A stretch of 64,000 nucleotides of DNA from Bradyrhizobium forestalis (GCF_002795245.1 NZ_PGVG01000025.1:40776-104775), one strand, 5' to 3'; positions 1-8,588 are shown, counted from the first letter of the stretch. The notes: generated by a model from the letters alone, not told the origin. A program made the numbers and translations.

Positions 1-180
1 ACTCTTGGGATCAGAACCGCTGCACGAGATGTCGTATCTGACAGGCCAAACGCTACAATATGGCGTGACTCCCGCGCAAGAGTCCGCCGACTCGCTTCCA
101 CATGTTCCGTGGTGAAAACCCCGCAAAATCGGCACCGCAAGACTACGGATTCAGCGTTTCGCGAGGCTTTCCGGGCGGCA

Positions 181-208
181 TTGACACCCGTCTTGCCAAG
201 CATAAGAT
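181..208 (+). promoter_or_regulatory. Predicted sigma70-type promoter for argD-argF
   Basis: A perfect TTGACA at 181-186 is followed, after a 16-nt spacer, by TAAGAT at 203-208, which matches four of the six TATAAT bases. The implied transcription start is near 215, about 100 nt before the argD start codon. The transcript would begin at, or just inside, the hairpin at 216-240. Read by eye only. Confidence 0.5.
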
Positions 209-215
209 AGTCCCA

Positions 216-249
216 CGTGCCGCCCTTAAAAGGCGGCACGTTTCGTTTT
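216..249 (+). terminator. Stem-loop with T-rich tail upstream of argD
   Basis: A perfect 9-bp stem (CGTGCCGCC at 216-224, GGCGGCACG at 232-240) closes a 7-nt A/T-rich loop and is followed by a T-rich run at 241-249. It has the form of an intrinsic terminator for a gene left of the window. It also lies right at the predicted start of the argD transcript, so it could instead be a 5' leader hairpin. The sequence from 1 to 180 shows no convincing gene. Confidence 0.6.
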
Positions 250-313
250 CCGGGCCGGTCGATGGTGCGTTGCGCAATGCATGCGTCGCCGTCCGCAACA
301 TTCAAGTGACGTC

Positions 314-1522
314 ATGACCAACAGCGCCGCGCCGCATTTGCTCCCCGTTTTCGCCAGGGCCGACCTCGGTTTCGAGCGCGGCGAAGGCTGCTGGCTGATC
401 GCGACCAATGGCGATCGCTATCTCGATTTCACCTCGGGCGTGGCGGTGAATGCGCTCGGCCATTGTCATCCGCATCTGATCAAGGCGCTACAGGAGCAGG
501 CGACCAAGCTCTGGCATATGTCGAACCTGTTCCAGAGCCCGGACGGCGAGAAGCTCGCTGCGCGCCTGTGCAACGAGAGCTTTGCGGACTTCGTGTTCTT
601 CTGCAATTCCGGCGCAGAGGCGCTGGAAGGCGTGATCAAGCTGGTGCGCCACCATCACTTCTCCAAGGGACATCCGGAGCGCTACCGCATCATCACCTTC
701 GAGGGCGCCTTCCACGGCCGGACGCTGGCGACGCTCGCCGCCACCGGGTCTGCAAAATATCTCGAGGGCTTCGGACCGCCGATGGACGGGTTCGACCAGG
801 TGCCACATGGCGACCTCGACGCCGTCAAGAAGGCGATCGGCCCGCACACCGCCGGCATCCTGATCGAGCCGATCCAGGGCGAGGGTGGTGTGCGTTCGAC
901 AACTCCGGCCTTCCTCAAGGCGCTGCGCCAGCTCTGCGACGAGAAAGGTCTGCTGCTTGCGTTCGACGAGGTGCAGACCGGCATGGGCCGCACTGGTGAT
1001 CTCTTCGCCCACAGGCGCACCGGCGTCACGCCTGACGTGATGTCACTGGCAAAAGCGCTCGGCGGCGGCTTCCCGATCGGCGCGGTGCTGGCGACCGCAG
1101 AGGCGGCCTCCGGCATGGGGCCCGGCTCGCACGGCTCGACCTTCGGCGGCAATCCGCTCGCGATCTCGGCTGCGAACGCCGTGCTCGACGTCATGCTCAA
1201 GCCCGGCTTCTTCGACCACGTGCAGAAGATGTCGCTGCTGCTCAAGCAGAAGCTCGCCTCCGTGATCGACCGTCATCCCGATATCGTCAGCGAGGTGCGC
1301 GGCGAGGGCCTCCTGATCGGCATCAAGGCCGTGGTGCCCTCGGGCGATCTCGTTGCGGCGCTGCGCGCCGAAAAACTGCTCACCGTCGGGGCCGGCGACA
1401 ATGTCGTGCGCTTCCTGCCACCCTTGATCGTCACCGAGGCGGAGATCGAGGACAGCGTCGGGCGGTTAGAGCGCGCCTGCACTGCGATCTCGTCCAGCCA
1501 GATCAAGCGGGCGGCAAGCTGA
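314..1522 (+). CDS. argD: Acetylornithine aminotransferase
   Basis: Class III PLP-dependent aminotransferase of arginine synthesis, converting N-acetylglutamate semialdehyde to N-acetylornithine with glutamate as amino donor, in the cytosol. The 402-residue protein has the FDEVQTGMGRTG block with the PLP-ring Asp, and the Schiff-base lysine at about residue 247 in SLAKALGGG. The length is normal. I chose the ATG at 314 over an in-frame start at 281 because the family begins close to this point. The stop overlaps the argF start by one base (TGATG), so the two genes are translationally coupled. Some family members also use succinyldiaminopimelate, so a second role in lysine synthesis is possible. 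Confidence 0.93.
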   Translation: MTNSAAPHLLPVFARADLGFERGEGCWLIATNGDRYLDFTSGVAVNALGHCHPHLIKALQEQATKLWHMSNLFQSPDGEKLAARLCNESFADFVFFCNSGAEALEGVIKLVRHHHFSKGHPERYRIITFEGAFHGRTLATLAATGSAKYLEGFGPPMDGFDQVPHGDLDAVKKAIGPHTAGILIEPIQGEGGVRSTTPAFLKALRQLCDEKGLLLAFDEVQTGMGRTGDLFAHRRTGVTPDVMSLAKALGGGFPIGAVLATAEAASGMGPGSHGSTFGGNPLAISAANAVLDVMLKPGFFDHVQKMSLLLKQKLASVIDRHPDIVSEVRGEGLLIGIKAVVPSGDLVAALRAEKLLTVGAGDNVVRFLPPLIVTEAEIEDSVGRLERACTAISSSQIKRAAS

Positions 1523-2457
1523 TGAGCAAGACGCCCAATAAAGCTCCAAGGCACTTTTTGGACATCAATGAGCTGCCGCTGTCGGAGCTCAAGAGCATGC
1601 TCGCCGCCTCCTCCGCCATGAAGGCGAAGCAGAAGGCGCATCAGCCGGTCAGGCCGCTCGAAGGCAAGACGCTGGCGATGATCTTCGAGCGTCCCTCGAC
1701 CCGCACTCGCGTGTCGTTCGACGTCGGCATGCGCCAGCTCGGCGGCGAGGCGATCATGCTCACCGGCGCCGAGATGCAGCTCGGCCGTGGCGAGACCATC
1801 GCCGACACCGCGCGCGTGCTGTCGCGCTATGTCGATGCCATCATGATCCGCATCCTCAATCACGATGCGCTGCTGGAGCTTGCGGCCAACGCCACCGTGC
1901 CGGTCATCAACGGCCTGACGCGACGCTCGCATCCCTGCCAGGTGATGGCCGACCTCATGACCTATGAGGAGCATCGCGGCCCGATCGAGGGCAAGACAGT
2001 GGCCTGGACCGGCGACGACAACAACGTGCTGGCGTCGTGGGCCCATGCTGCCGAGCGCTTCAAGTTCCAGCTCAACGTCGCAACGCCGCCAGAGCTCGCG
2101 CCGAAAAAGGCAATGCGCGACTGGATCAAGACGTCGGGCGCGCCGATCGTGCTCGGCACCGATCCGGAAGCTGCCGTGCGCGGCGCCGATTGCGTCGTCA
2201 CCGACACCTGGGTGTCGATGGGCGACAAGGAGGGCGAGCACCGCCACAACGTGCTCAAGCCCTATCAGGTCAATGCCAAGCTGATGTCGCTGGCCAAGCC
2301 TGACGCGCTGTTCATGCACTGCCTGCCGGCTCATCGCGGCGAGGAGGTCACGGATGAAGTGATCGACGGCCCGCAATCGGTCGTGTTCGACGAGGCCGAA
2401 AACCGCCTGCATGCGCAGAAGGGCATTCTGGCCTGGTGCTTTGACGCGGTGAAGTAG
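1522..2457 (+). CDS. argF: Ornithine carbamoyltransferase
   Basis: Transfers the carbamoyl group from carbamoyl phosphate to ornithine, giving citrulline. The 311-residue protein carries the carbamoyl-phosphate loop STRTR at residues 59-63 and the HCLPAHRGEE block near residue 270 that binds ornithine. The length fits the anabolic enzyme. It begins inside the argD stop codon and shares the upstream promoter, so argD and argF form one transcription unit. Nothing unusual was seen in the reading frame. Confidence 0.95.
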   Translation: MSKTPNKAPRHFLDINELPLSELKSMLAASSAMKAKQKAHQPVRPLEGKTLAMIFERPSTRTRVSFDVGMRQLGGEAIMLTGAEMQLGRGETIADTARVLSRYVDAIMIRILNHDALLELAANATVPVINGLTRRSHPCQVMADLMTYEEHRGPIEGKTVAWTGDDNNVLASWAHAAERFKFQLNVATPPELAPKKAMRDWIKTSGAPIVLGTDPEAAVRGADCVVTDTWVSMGDKEGEHRHNVLKPYQVNAKLMSLAKPDALFMHCLPAHRGEEVTDEVIDGPQSVVFDEAENRLHAQKGILAWCFDAVK

Positions 2458-2500
2458 GTATTGGCGCGTGTGAGGCGTTGCTGTCGCTCCACACGACGCT

Positions 2501-2649
2501 GTCGTCCCGGACAAGCGTAAGCGCAGATCCGGGACCCCTAGCCACAGGACGTGGTTTGGCGAAGACTCGCGGTTGCCAGCTCGCGCTACACGTCTCCCTG
2601 CGGTTGGGTCCCGGATCAGCGCTCGCTCCGCTCGCTTGTCCGGGACGAC
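2501..2649. repeat. Intergenic palindromic repeat, CCCGGAC family
   Basis: Outer arms at 2501-2517 and 2633-2649 are perfect 17-bp inverted repeats (GTCGTCCCGGACAAGCG and its complement), with an inner pair built on ATCCGGGACCC and GGGTCCCGGAT. It fills most of the 260-bp gap between argF and hslO. Related copies are at 4729, 11155, 37247, 57184 and 59710. Confidence 0.85.
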
Positions 2650-2717
2650 AGCGCAATATGTGGTGACAGCTGCCCGCCCCCTTCCAATCCCCCACCTCCG
2701 ACCCCAGATAGAGCGCC

Positions 2718-3725
2718 ATGGTTTCCCAATCCCCTGACATGAAAACCGGGCCTGAGGGCCCGGTTCGCGCACCATCGGCGGTTCCGATCGACGACGCTGT
2801 GCTGCCTTACGAAGTCGACGCCCTCGATGTGCGCGGGCGCCTGGTGCGGCTTGGTCCGACGCTGGACGACATTCTCACCAAGCACGATTATCCGGCACCG
2901 GTCGGCAAGCTGCTCGGCGAGGCCATCGTGCTGGCGACGCTGCTCGGATCTGCGCTGAAGTTCGAGGGCCGCTTCATTCTTCAGGCCCAGACCGCCGGCC
3001 CGGTGTCGTTCCTGGTGGTGGACTACAAGGCGCCTGACCATCTGCGCGCCTATGCCCGCTTCGATGCCTCGCGCTTGGGCACGGTGAAGGATTCCGGCAC
3101 GCTGCTCGGCCGCGGTCATCTCGCCATGACCATCGACCAGGGCCCCGATATGAGCCGCTACCAGGGCTTGGTCGCGCTCGACGGTGGCAGCCTGGAAGAC
3201 GCCGCCCACGAATATTTCCTGCGCTCCGAGCAGATCCCGACCAAGGTGCGCCTCGCGGTCGGCGAGGAGTGGCGCAGTAGCGACGGCGGCAAGCATCGCT
3301 GGCGCGCCGGCGGCATGCTGATGCAGTTTCTGCCCAAGGCGCCGGAGCGCGCGCGGCAGGCCGATCTGCATCCGGGCGATGCGCCCGAAGGCGCCGAGGT
3401 GCACAACGTCGCCGAGGACGACGCCTGGGTCGAGGCGCGCTCGCTGATCGAGACCGTCGAAGACGTCGAGCTGATCGATCCCGAGCTCTCCGGCGAGCGG
3501 CTGCTGTTTCGCCTCTTCCACGAGCGCGGCGTGCGCGTGTTCAATCCGCAGGTTCTCGATGCGCGGTGCTCCTGCTCGCGCGATGCGGTCGCCTCGATGC
3601 TCAAGAGCTTCTCGCCTGACGACCGCGCCGCGATGGTCAAGGACGACAAGGTCGTCGTCACCTGCGAGTTCTGCTCATCGGTGTACCAGTTCACGCCGCA
3701 CGAGGCGGGCGCGGCGGACGCGTAA
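2718..3725 (+). CDS. hslO: Hsp33 redox-regulated chaperone
   Basis: Cytosolic holdase switched on by oxidation and unfolding. The C-terminus has the zinc-binding cysteine pattern CSC, then CEFC about 37 residues later, which is the diagnostic redox switch of Hsp33. The 335-residue length is slightly above the usual ~290 because of a short N-terminal extension. An ATG at 2739 is an alternative start that would remove seven residues. It follows argF in the same direction, but a 260-bp repeat separates them, so it probably has its own promoter. Confidence 0.92.
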   Translation: MVSQSPDMKTGPEGPVRAPSAVPIDDAVLPYEVDALDVRGRLVRLGPTLDDILTKHDYPAPVGKLLGEAIVLATLLGSALKFEGRFILQAQTAGPVSFLVVDYKAPDHLRAYARFDASRLGTVKDSGTLLGRGHLAMTIDQGPDMSRYQGLVALDGGSLEDAAHEYFLRSEQIPTKVRLAVGEEWRSSDGGKHRWRAGGMLMQFLPKAPERARQADLHPGDAPEGAEVHNVAEDDAWVEARSLIETVEDVELIDPELSGERLLFRLFHERGVRVFNPQVLDARCSCSRDAVASMLKSFSPDDRAAMVKDDKVVVTCEFCSSVYQFTPHEAGAADA

Positions 3726-3737
3726 CAAGGCGCTGCC

Positions 3738-3798
3738 GTAGCCCGGGTGAGCCAACGGGGCGGCGCCTCGCGCCGACCCGTTGGCTCATCCGGGCTAC
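3738..3798. repeat. Inverted repeat with GTAGCCCGG ends
   Basis: A long near-perfect palindrome. GTAGCCCGGGTGAGCCAACG at the left is matched by the complement CGTTGGCTCATCCGGGCTAC at the right, with one mismatch, around a short GC-rich loop. It lies 12 nt after the hslO stop, so it could also end the hslO transcript. The GTAGCCCGGATGAGC motif is familiar from many rhizobial intergenic regions. Confidence 0.8.
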
Positions 3799-3939
3799 GA
3801 ACTCAAGGAAGCTGTCGAGGCGTTGTCGCGCTTCATTCAATAGCGATGCGCCCAACGGATGGCGCGACGGCCTGTTTCGCCTCTTTGTCAATCCATCCGC
3901 CTGAAAATATTCCGCTTTACCGAAATTCGGATTTATCGT

Positions 3940-4520
3940 ATGTGTCGCCCATCCCGGCTCATCCTTGAGGGGCGATCATGTGGTCGTCATTGTCGCGAGC
4001 CGGGCTTGCGGTGGACGCAGCAGCGTCGTGTGCGAGATGTCAAGGGCAGGGCGGATTGCTCTCCGTGAGCCCAAAGGCTTCGTGCGGACGAGCGGCGCTG
4101 TCAGGTTCGTCTCGTCTGTAAGTTTCCGGCTCTGTCGACAGGGTCGGGAAAACTGCGGCGAAATGGCGGGCCGTGCGTACGGCAAAGCCGTGTGGTCTTG
4201 GCCGTCGTTGCTACGGCCAAGCGCTTGCGGAGGCGGCAGTCGCGTCAACCGGTGCGATGCTGGTGAATTCCGTGAGAGTGAGGGAGGCCAGAACGAACTC
4301 GGCTCCCGGGAGAGCGCGGCATAAGCCGTCCGACCATCGCGCAGGGAAGGCCGAGTGATGGCCACACCTGTATGCTGCTGTGCGGTTCTTTTGCGCTACC
4401 TTTCGCGCAGCGGACCGCGGGTGCGAGGTCCGCACCCGGTCTTCCCTGCGCCCTCTTGGATCGAGAGGGACGAAAGATGAAGCAAAGCTCGGGCGAATAA
4501 GCCGCGAGGATGAATATGCA
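3940..4520 (+). repeat. Structured non-coding block, probable repeat family or RNA
   Basis: About 0.5 kb with no plausible gene. Short open frames on both strands lack Shine-Dalgarno sites and recognisable content. An 11-bp perfect inverted repeat, GCGCAGGGAAG at 4339-4349 and CTTCCCTGCGC at 4441-4451, encloses a second hairpin at 4414-4440 built from ACCGCGGGTGCG and CGCACCCGGT. A tail near 4480 reads GATGAAGCAAAGCTCGGGCG. I recall very similar blocks elsewhere in Bradyrhizobium genomes, often carrying spurious hypothetical genes, but cannot check that here. The boundaries are approximate. Confidence 0.5.
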
Positions 4521-4540
4521 CGTCTGCGACCACACACTCG

Positions 4541-4648
4541 CTGTCATCGCCCGGCTTGACCGGGCGATCCAGTACTCCGAGACGGCAGTGATTGAACCGA
4601 GAGGCCGCGGCGTACTGGATTCCCCGCCTGCGCGGGGAATGACAGTGA
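4541..4648. repeat. Intergenic palindromic repeat, GTCATTCCCCG/GTCATCGCC family
   Basis: Begins CTGTCATCGCCCGGCTTGAC and ends with CGCGGGGAATGACAG. The centre holds paired CCAGTACTCCGAG and CGGCGTACTGGATT motifs. Related copies are at 11262-11310, 40679-40800 and 63800-63875. A short palindrome (GTCATTGCACAGCAATGAC) follows at 4682-4700. Confidence 0.75.
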
Positions 4649-4728
4649 TGCTTGGAGGGCGAGCCGTCGCCCTCATACTCCGTCATTGCACAGCAATGAC
4701 GACGTTGAGAATGCGCGCCTCACGCTCC

Positions 4729-4873
4729 TCTTGTGCCCCGGACGCAGCGCAGCGCGTCTTCAGCGGTGCGCTGCTGAGCCGGGGCCCATCTCGCCGCGCC
4801 CTTCGGTGTGGCCTTCTAGGTCCCGGCTCTGCGCAGCAACGCTCAACGCGTTGCTGCTTGTCCGGGACACGAG
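4729..4873. repeat. Intergenic palindromic repeat, CCCGGAC family
   Basis: CTTGTGCCCCGGACGCAGCG at the left is partly matched by CTTGTCCGGGACACGAG at the right, with an inner pair of GAGCCGGGGCCC and GGTCCCGGCTC. It sits directly before the apaG stop and may act as a bidirectional transcript end. Confidence 0.8.
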
Positions 4874-4886
4874 AGCGAGCGCTGCC

Positions 4887-5279
4887 CTAATTCAACACCC
4901 GCTTGTTATCCGGGCTGTCCAGCGAGAACGACGGCACGTCGATCTCGAAGCGCTCGCCGGTTTCGCTGACCATCTGGTAGCGGCCGGTCATGAAGCCCGA
5001 GGCGGTCGAGAGCGGCACGCCGGAGGTGTATTCGAAGCGTTCGCCGGGGGCCAGGATCGGCTGCTCGCCGACCACGCCCTCGCCCTTCACCTCCTGCTGG
5101 CGGCCGGAGGCATCGGTGATGATCCAGTGCCGCGTCTTGAGCTGCACGGTCTCTTCGCCCGAATTGGTGATGACGATGGTGTAGGACCAGAAAAAGCGCG
5201 ACCGGTCGGCCGACGACTGCTCCGGAACAAAGTTCGGCTCGACGGTCACTTCGATCTGGCGGGTCACGGCGCGGTACAT
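4887..5279 (-). CDS. apaG: ApaG/F3-domain protein
   Basis: A 130-residue fibronectin-III-like protein of the ApaG/CorD family. It shows the family hallmarks FFWSYTIVITNSG, QLKTRHWIITDA, GEGVVGEQP and YTSGVPL, and spans the whole domain. The molecular role of ApaG is not firmly known; it is linked to diadenosine tetraphosphate and to divalent cation phenotypes in enterobacteria. I chose the start so that the protein begins MYRAVTRQ. An ATGATG pair 9-12 nt upstream, better spaced from a GGGGCGG sequence, would add MMAT. It is transcribed away from opgC. Confidence 0.85.
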   Translation of the reverse strand: MYRAVTRQIEVTVEPNFVPEQSSADRSRFFWSYTIVITNSGEETVQLKTRHWIITDASGRQQEVKGEGVVGEQPILAPGERFEYTSGVPLSTASGFMTGRYQMVSETGERFEIDVPSFSLDSPDNKRVLN

Positions 5280-5487
5280 GGTTGCCATCATACCGAAATC
5301 CGCCCCGGGAACCAAACGCCGCGGACGGCTTTGGCGACATCGTCCCGCCAGAATTCGAGGGAAAGGACACCCCCAAGACATCCCCAAAGGAAGATATCCT
5401 TATGTGATCCGGCCGCTTTGCGAGACGACAGCCGGACCATTACACTCCTTCAACGTCGCGATTTGCGGAAGGGTTTTTAGGCCCCCG

Positions 5488-6729
5488 ATGACCATTGCCG
5501 ACCAAGTGACGGGATCGACCATCGCGGGAACCGCGGGGACCAAGCCGCGCGCCGCCGCGCCGGCCATCACGCTGCCCGCCATCGGCGAGCGCGAGCTCCG
5601 GCTCGATCTGTTCCGCGGGCTCGCGCTATGGCTGATCTTCATCGACCATCTGCCGCCAAGTCTGCTGACCTGGTTCACCATCCGCAACTACGGCTTCAGC
5701 GACGCCACCGAGATCTTCATCTTCATCTCCGGCTACACCGCCGCGTTCGTCTATGGCCGGGCGATGCTGGAGAGCGGCGTCGTCATCGCCACCGCGCGCA
5801 TCCTGCGCCGGGTCTGGCAGATCTACGTCGCCCACGTCTTCCTGTTCACGATCTTCCTCGCCGAAATCTCCTATGTGGCGACCAGATTCGAGAACCCGCT
5901 CTACACTGAAGAGATGGGTATCATGGACTTCCTCAAGCAGCCCGACGTCACGATCGTGCAGGCGCTGCTCTTGCGCTTCCGCCCCGTGAACATGGACGTG
6001 CTGCCGCTCTACATCGTGCTGATGCTGGCGCTGCCCCTGATCCTGTGGTCGATGAAATGGCGGCCCGACGTCACGCTCGGCCTTTCGGTCGTGCTCTACG
6101 CGGTGACCTGGGAGTACGATCTCTATCTATCGGCTTATCCGAACGGCTTCTGGGCCTTCAATCCCTTTGCCTGGCAGCTGCTGTTCGTGTTCGGTGCATG
6201 GTGCGCGCTCGGGGGGGCGCGCCGCATGTCGCGCATCCTGGCCTCGCCCGTGACGATGTGGATCTCGATCGCCTATCTCGTCGCGGCGTTCTACGTGACA
6301 CTGACCTGGTACGTGCCGCAGCTCTCCCAGTTCATGCCGAAGCTGATCGAGCAATGGATGTATCCGATCGACAAGACCGACCTCGACGTGCTGCGCTTCA
6401 CGCATTTCCTGGCGCTGGCCGCGCTCACCGTGCGCTTCCTGCCCAGGGACTGGCCGGGTCTGAAATCGCCCTGGCTGCGGCCGCTGATCCTGTGCGGCCA
6501 GCATTCCCTCGAGATCTTCTGTCTCGGCGTCTTCCTGGCCTTTGCCGGCCATTTCATCCTGGCCGAAGTCTCCGGCGGCGCAGCCATGCATGCGCTGATT
6601 AGTCTCTCCGGAGTCCTGATCATGTGGGGCGTGGCCTCGGTGATTTCGTGGTACAAGCGCGTGGCTGACAAAAGCGGTGCGAAAACCAAAAACGCCGTCG
6701 GCAACGCCGATCTGGCGGGAGGGGGCTGA
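5488..6729 (+). CDS. opgC: OpgC-type membrane acyltransferase
   Basis: A 413-residue polytopic inner-membrane protein with about ten hydrophobic segments. The N-terminal ELRLDLFRGLALWLIFIDH block is typical of OpgC/acyltransferase-3 proteins. In Proteobacteria OpgC adds succinyl groups to periplasmic glucans, and Bradyrhizobium makes cyclic beta-glucans, so that is the likely substrate (inference). The ATG at 5488 starts MTIADQ; the frame is open further upstream, but that part runs into the apaG promoter region. The stop overlaps the next gene (TGATG), so the next gene, and probably the SGNH gene after it, are in one operon. Confidence 0.82.
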   Translation: MTIADQVTGSTIAGTAGTKPRAAAPAITLPAIGERELRLDLFRGLALWLIFIDHLPPSLLTWFTIRNYGFSDATEIFIFISGYTAAFVYGRAMLESGVVIATARILRRVWQIYVAHVFLFTIFLAEISYVATRFENPLYTEEMGIMDFLKQPDVTIVQALLLRFRPVNMDVLPLYIVLMLALPLILWSMKWRPDVTLGLSVVLYAVTWEYDLYLSAYPNGFWAFNPFAWQLLFVFGAWCALGGARRMSRILASPVTMWISIAYLVAAFYVTLTWYVPQLSQFMPKLIEQWMYPIDKTDLDVLRFTHFLALAALTVRFLPRDWPGLKSPWLRPLILCGQHSLEIFCLGVFLAFAGHFILAEVSGGAAMHALISLSGVLIMWGVASVISWYKRVADKSGAKTKNAVGNADLAGGG

Positions 6730-7508
6730 TGAAGGCGAAGGTTCTCCTGAGCCTGATCCTGCTATGCGGTGGCCTCGCCGCGCCCGTGGCGCGTGCGGGC
6801 GATGCTGCGCCTGCCGCTTCCCCTGCGCCCGCGGCCTGCGAATTGCCGTCCTATCTGCTGACCAGCGAAAGCCAGCTGCCCAAGGTCGCCGACGCGGTCA
6901 AGGCTGGCAAACCGCTCGACATCCTGGTCATCGGCAGCCGCTCGACTACGATTCCGTCTTCGGAAAGCAGCTCGTATCCGGCGCGCATGGAGGCGAACCT
7001 CAAGGAGAAGCTGCCGGCGTCCGAGGTGGTGCACGTCTCCGTAGAAATACAGAGCAAGAAAACGGCAGAGGAGACCGCTTCCACCTTCGTTAAGCTGATG
7101 GAAGCAAAAACGCCTACCTTGGTGATCTGGCAGACCGGGACGGTGGATGCTATCCGATCCATCGATCCCGACGAATTTCGCAGCGCGGTGACCGATGGGG
7201 TTGCTGCGCTGCAAAAGGCAGGGGCTGACGTCGTCTTGATGAATCTGCAATACAGCCCGCGCACCGAAACCATGATCTCGGCGCAGCCTTTTCTCGATAA
7301 TATGCGCGTGGTGGCGCAGGAGCACGACATCCCGCTGTTCGATCGTTTCGCGATCATGCGGCAGTGGAATGATCAGGGCCAGTTCGACCTGTTCAGCCCG
7401 TCCCGCGGGCCTGAGCTGGCGAAGCAGGTCCATGATTGCCTTGGCCGGGCGTTGGCACAGTTCGTGATCGACGCAGCTCATTTGGAGCCGGCCCAGCAGC
7501 AAAATTGA
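6729..7508 (+). CDS. Secreted SGNH-fold protein lacking catalytic residues
   Basis: A 259-residue protein with a signal peptide of about 23 residues ending ARAG. It aligns along its length with the next gene's product: ILVIGSRSTT against VIVAFGSSSTAG, IWQTGTVDAIRSIDP against IWQVGTNAVLRNLDP, NLQYSPRTE against DPQYSPAVN. In this copy the nucleophile position of the GDSxT block reads Arg, the Asn of the third block reads Val, and the C-terminal DxxH motif is absent. It is therefore probably not an active hydrolase. It is translationally coupled to opgC, so a binding or partner role in the same polysaccharide modification is plausible. Confidence 0.7.
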   Translation: MKAKVLLSLILLCGGLAAPVARAGDAAPAASPAPAACELPSYLLTSESQLPKVADAVKAGKPLDILVIGSRSTTIPSSESSSYPARMEANLKEKLPASEVVHVSVEIQSKKTAEETASTFVKLMEAKTPTLVIWQTGTVDAIRSIDPDEFRSAVTDGVAALQKAGADVVLMNLQYSPRTETMISAQPFLDNMRVVAQEHDIPLFDRFAIMRQWNDQGQFDLFSPSRGPELAKQVHDCLGRALAQFVIDAAHLEPAQQQN

Positions 7509-7520
7509 GGTCTAGCGTTA

Positions 7521-8519
7521 ATGAGTTCTCTCCGCCCTTTTTACCCGACGTCATGGCTGGCTGCGCCTGCAGCAGCAGTGCTGTTGTTGCTGACGCCGGC
7601 CCCGCAATCGCATGCGCAGACGCAAGCCGCACAGGCGACGCCCGCACCTGCCCAGTCGGCTGATCCCGCTTCGCCCTCCCAGACCGCCGCCGCCGCGACG
7701 TCACCCGAGCAGCGCGGCGTCACGGCGCGCGCCGTCGACAAGGTGAAGCAGGTCGCCAGATCCGCCGCCGACATCTTCAGCCGCGTGCCCTGCCTGCCGC
7801 CCAAGGACGCGAACAAGGGCGGCTCGAAGGCGATGGGCTCGCTGCCGCATGTTGCAAGCAAGCTCGTCGCCGGTCAGCCCGTCGTCATCGTCGCGTTCGG
7901 CTCGTCGTCGACCGCGGGATTCGGTGCGAGCTCGCCGGAGTTCAATTATCCGAACCGTCTCGCCACGCAGCTGCGCCGGCAGTATCCGACCGCCGACATC
8001 AGCGTCATCAATGCCGGCGTTGGTGGCGAGGATGCGCCCGAGATGATGAAGCGTCTCCAGACGCAGGTGATCGATGTGCATCCGGATCTCGTGATCTGGC
8101 AGGTCGGCACCAACGCGGTGCTGCGCAATCTCGATCCCGGCGACACCGCCAAGCTGGTCGAGGACGGGATCGGCCGCATTCAGGCCGCTGGCGGCGCCGA
8201 CATCGTGCTGGTCGATCCGCAATATTCGCCGGCCGTCAACCAGCGCAAGGAGAACGCCGGCAAGATGATCAAGCTGCTCGGCAAGGTTGCCGAGCTCCGC
8301 CACGTCGGCATCTTCCCGCGCTTCGAGGTGATGCGCGACTGGCACGAGAACCAATCGATCCCGGTCGAGAGCTTCGTGATCGCCGACGGCCTGCACATGA
8401 ACGATTGGGGCTACGCCTGCTTCGCCCAGCTGCTCGGCGACGACATCATCCGCTCCGTCGGCCAGATCAAGCTGGGTGTGAACGTGCCGGCGGACGTGCG
8501 AACGTACCGGCCGATGTAG
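7521..8519 (+). CDS. Secreted SGNH/GDSL hydrolase family protein
   Basis: A 332-residue exported protein with a hydrophobic signal segment and cleavage near SHAQ, then a Pro/Ala-rich linker. The SGNH blocks are visible: FGSSSTAGFG (nucleophile Ser, with the usual Asp replaced by Ser), GVGGED for block II, QVGTNAVL for block III, and DGLHMNDWG with the Asp-His pair of block V. SGNH enzymes in this setting are esterases or acyltransferases acting on O-acyl groups. Lying 12 nt after its degenerate paralogue and behind opgC, it is likely to act on substituted periplasmic glucan or another polysaccharide. The substrate is not shown by the sequence. Confidence 0.75.
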   Translation: MSSLRPFYPTSWLAAPAAAVLLLLTPAPQSHAQTQAAQATPAPAQSADPASPSQTAAAATSPEQRGVTARAVDKVKQVARSAADIFSRVPCLPPKDANKGGSKAMGSLPHVASKLVAGQPVVIVAFGSSSTAGFGASSPEFNYPNRLATQLRRQYPTADISVINAGVGGEDAPEMMKRLQTQVIDVHPDLVIWQVGTNAVLRNLDPGDTAKLVEDGIGRIQAAGGADIVLVDPQYSPAVNQRKENAGKMIKLLGKVAELRHVGIFPRFEVMRDWHENQSIPVESFVIADGLHMNDWGYACFAQLLGDDIIRSVGQIKLGVNVPADVRTYRPM

Positions 8520-8521
8520 AG

Positions 8522-8587
8522 GCGAGTAGGGAATGGCGAGTAGCGAGTAGATCGATCTATTCGCCACTCACTATTCGCCATTCGCCC
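8522..8587. terminator. Imperfect inverted repeat between convergent genes
   Basis: GAATGGCGAGTAGCGAGTAG at 8531-8550 is followed by an imperfect complement, CTATTCGCCACTCACTATTC, and a further GCCATTCGCC. It fills the 69-bp gap between the convergent SGNH and metZ genes, so it is a candidate bidirectional terminator. There is no T-run. Confidence 0.5.
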
Positions 8588-8588
8588 G

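Noticed and set aside
1273..2775. A 500-codon open frame on the minus strand
   Set aside because: It is antisense to argF and crosses the repeat at 2501-2649.
3747..4890. Several 60-140-codon open frames in the gap before apaG
   Set aside because: They cross the repeats and the structured block, overlap each other on both strands, and lack ribosome sites. I treat the region as non-coding.
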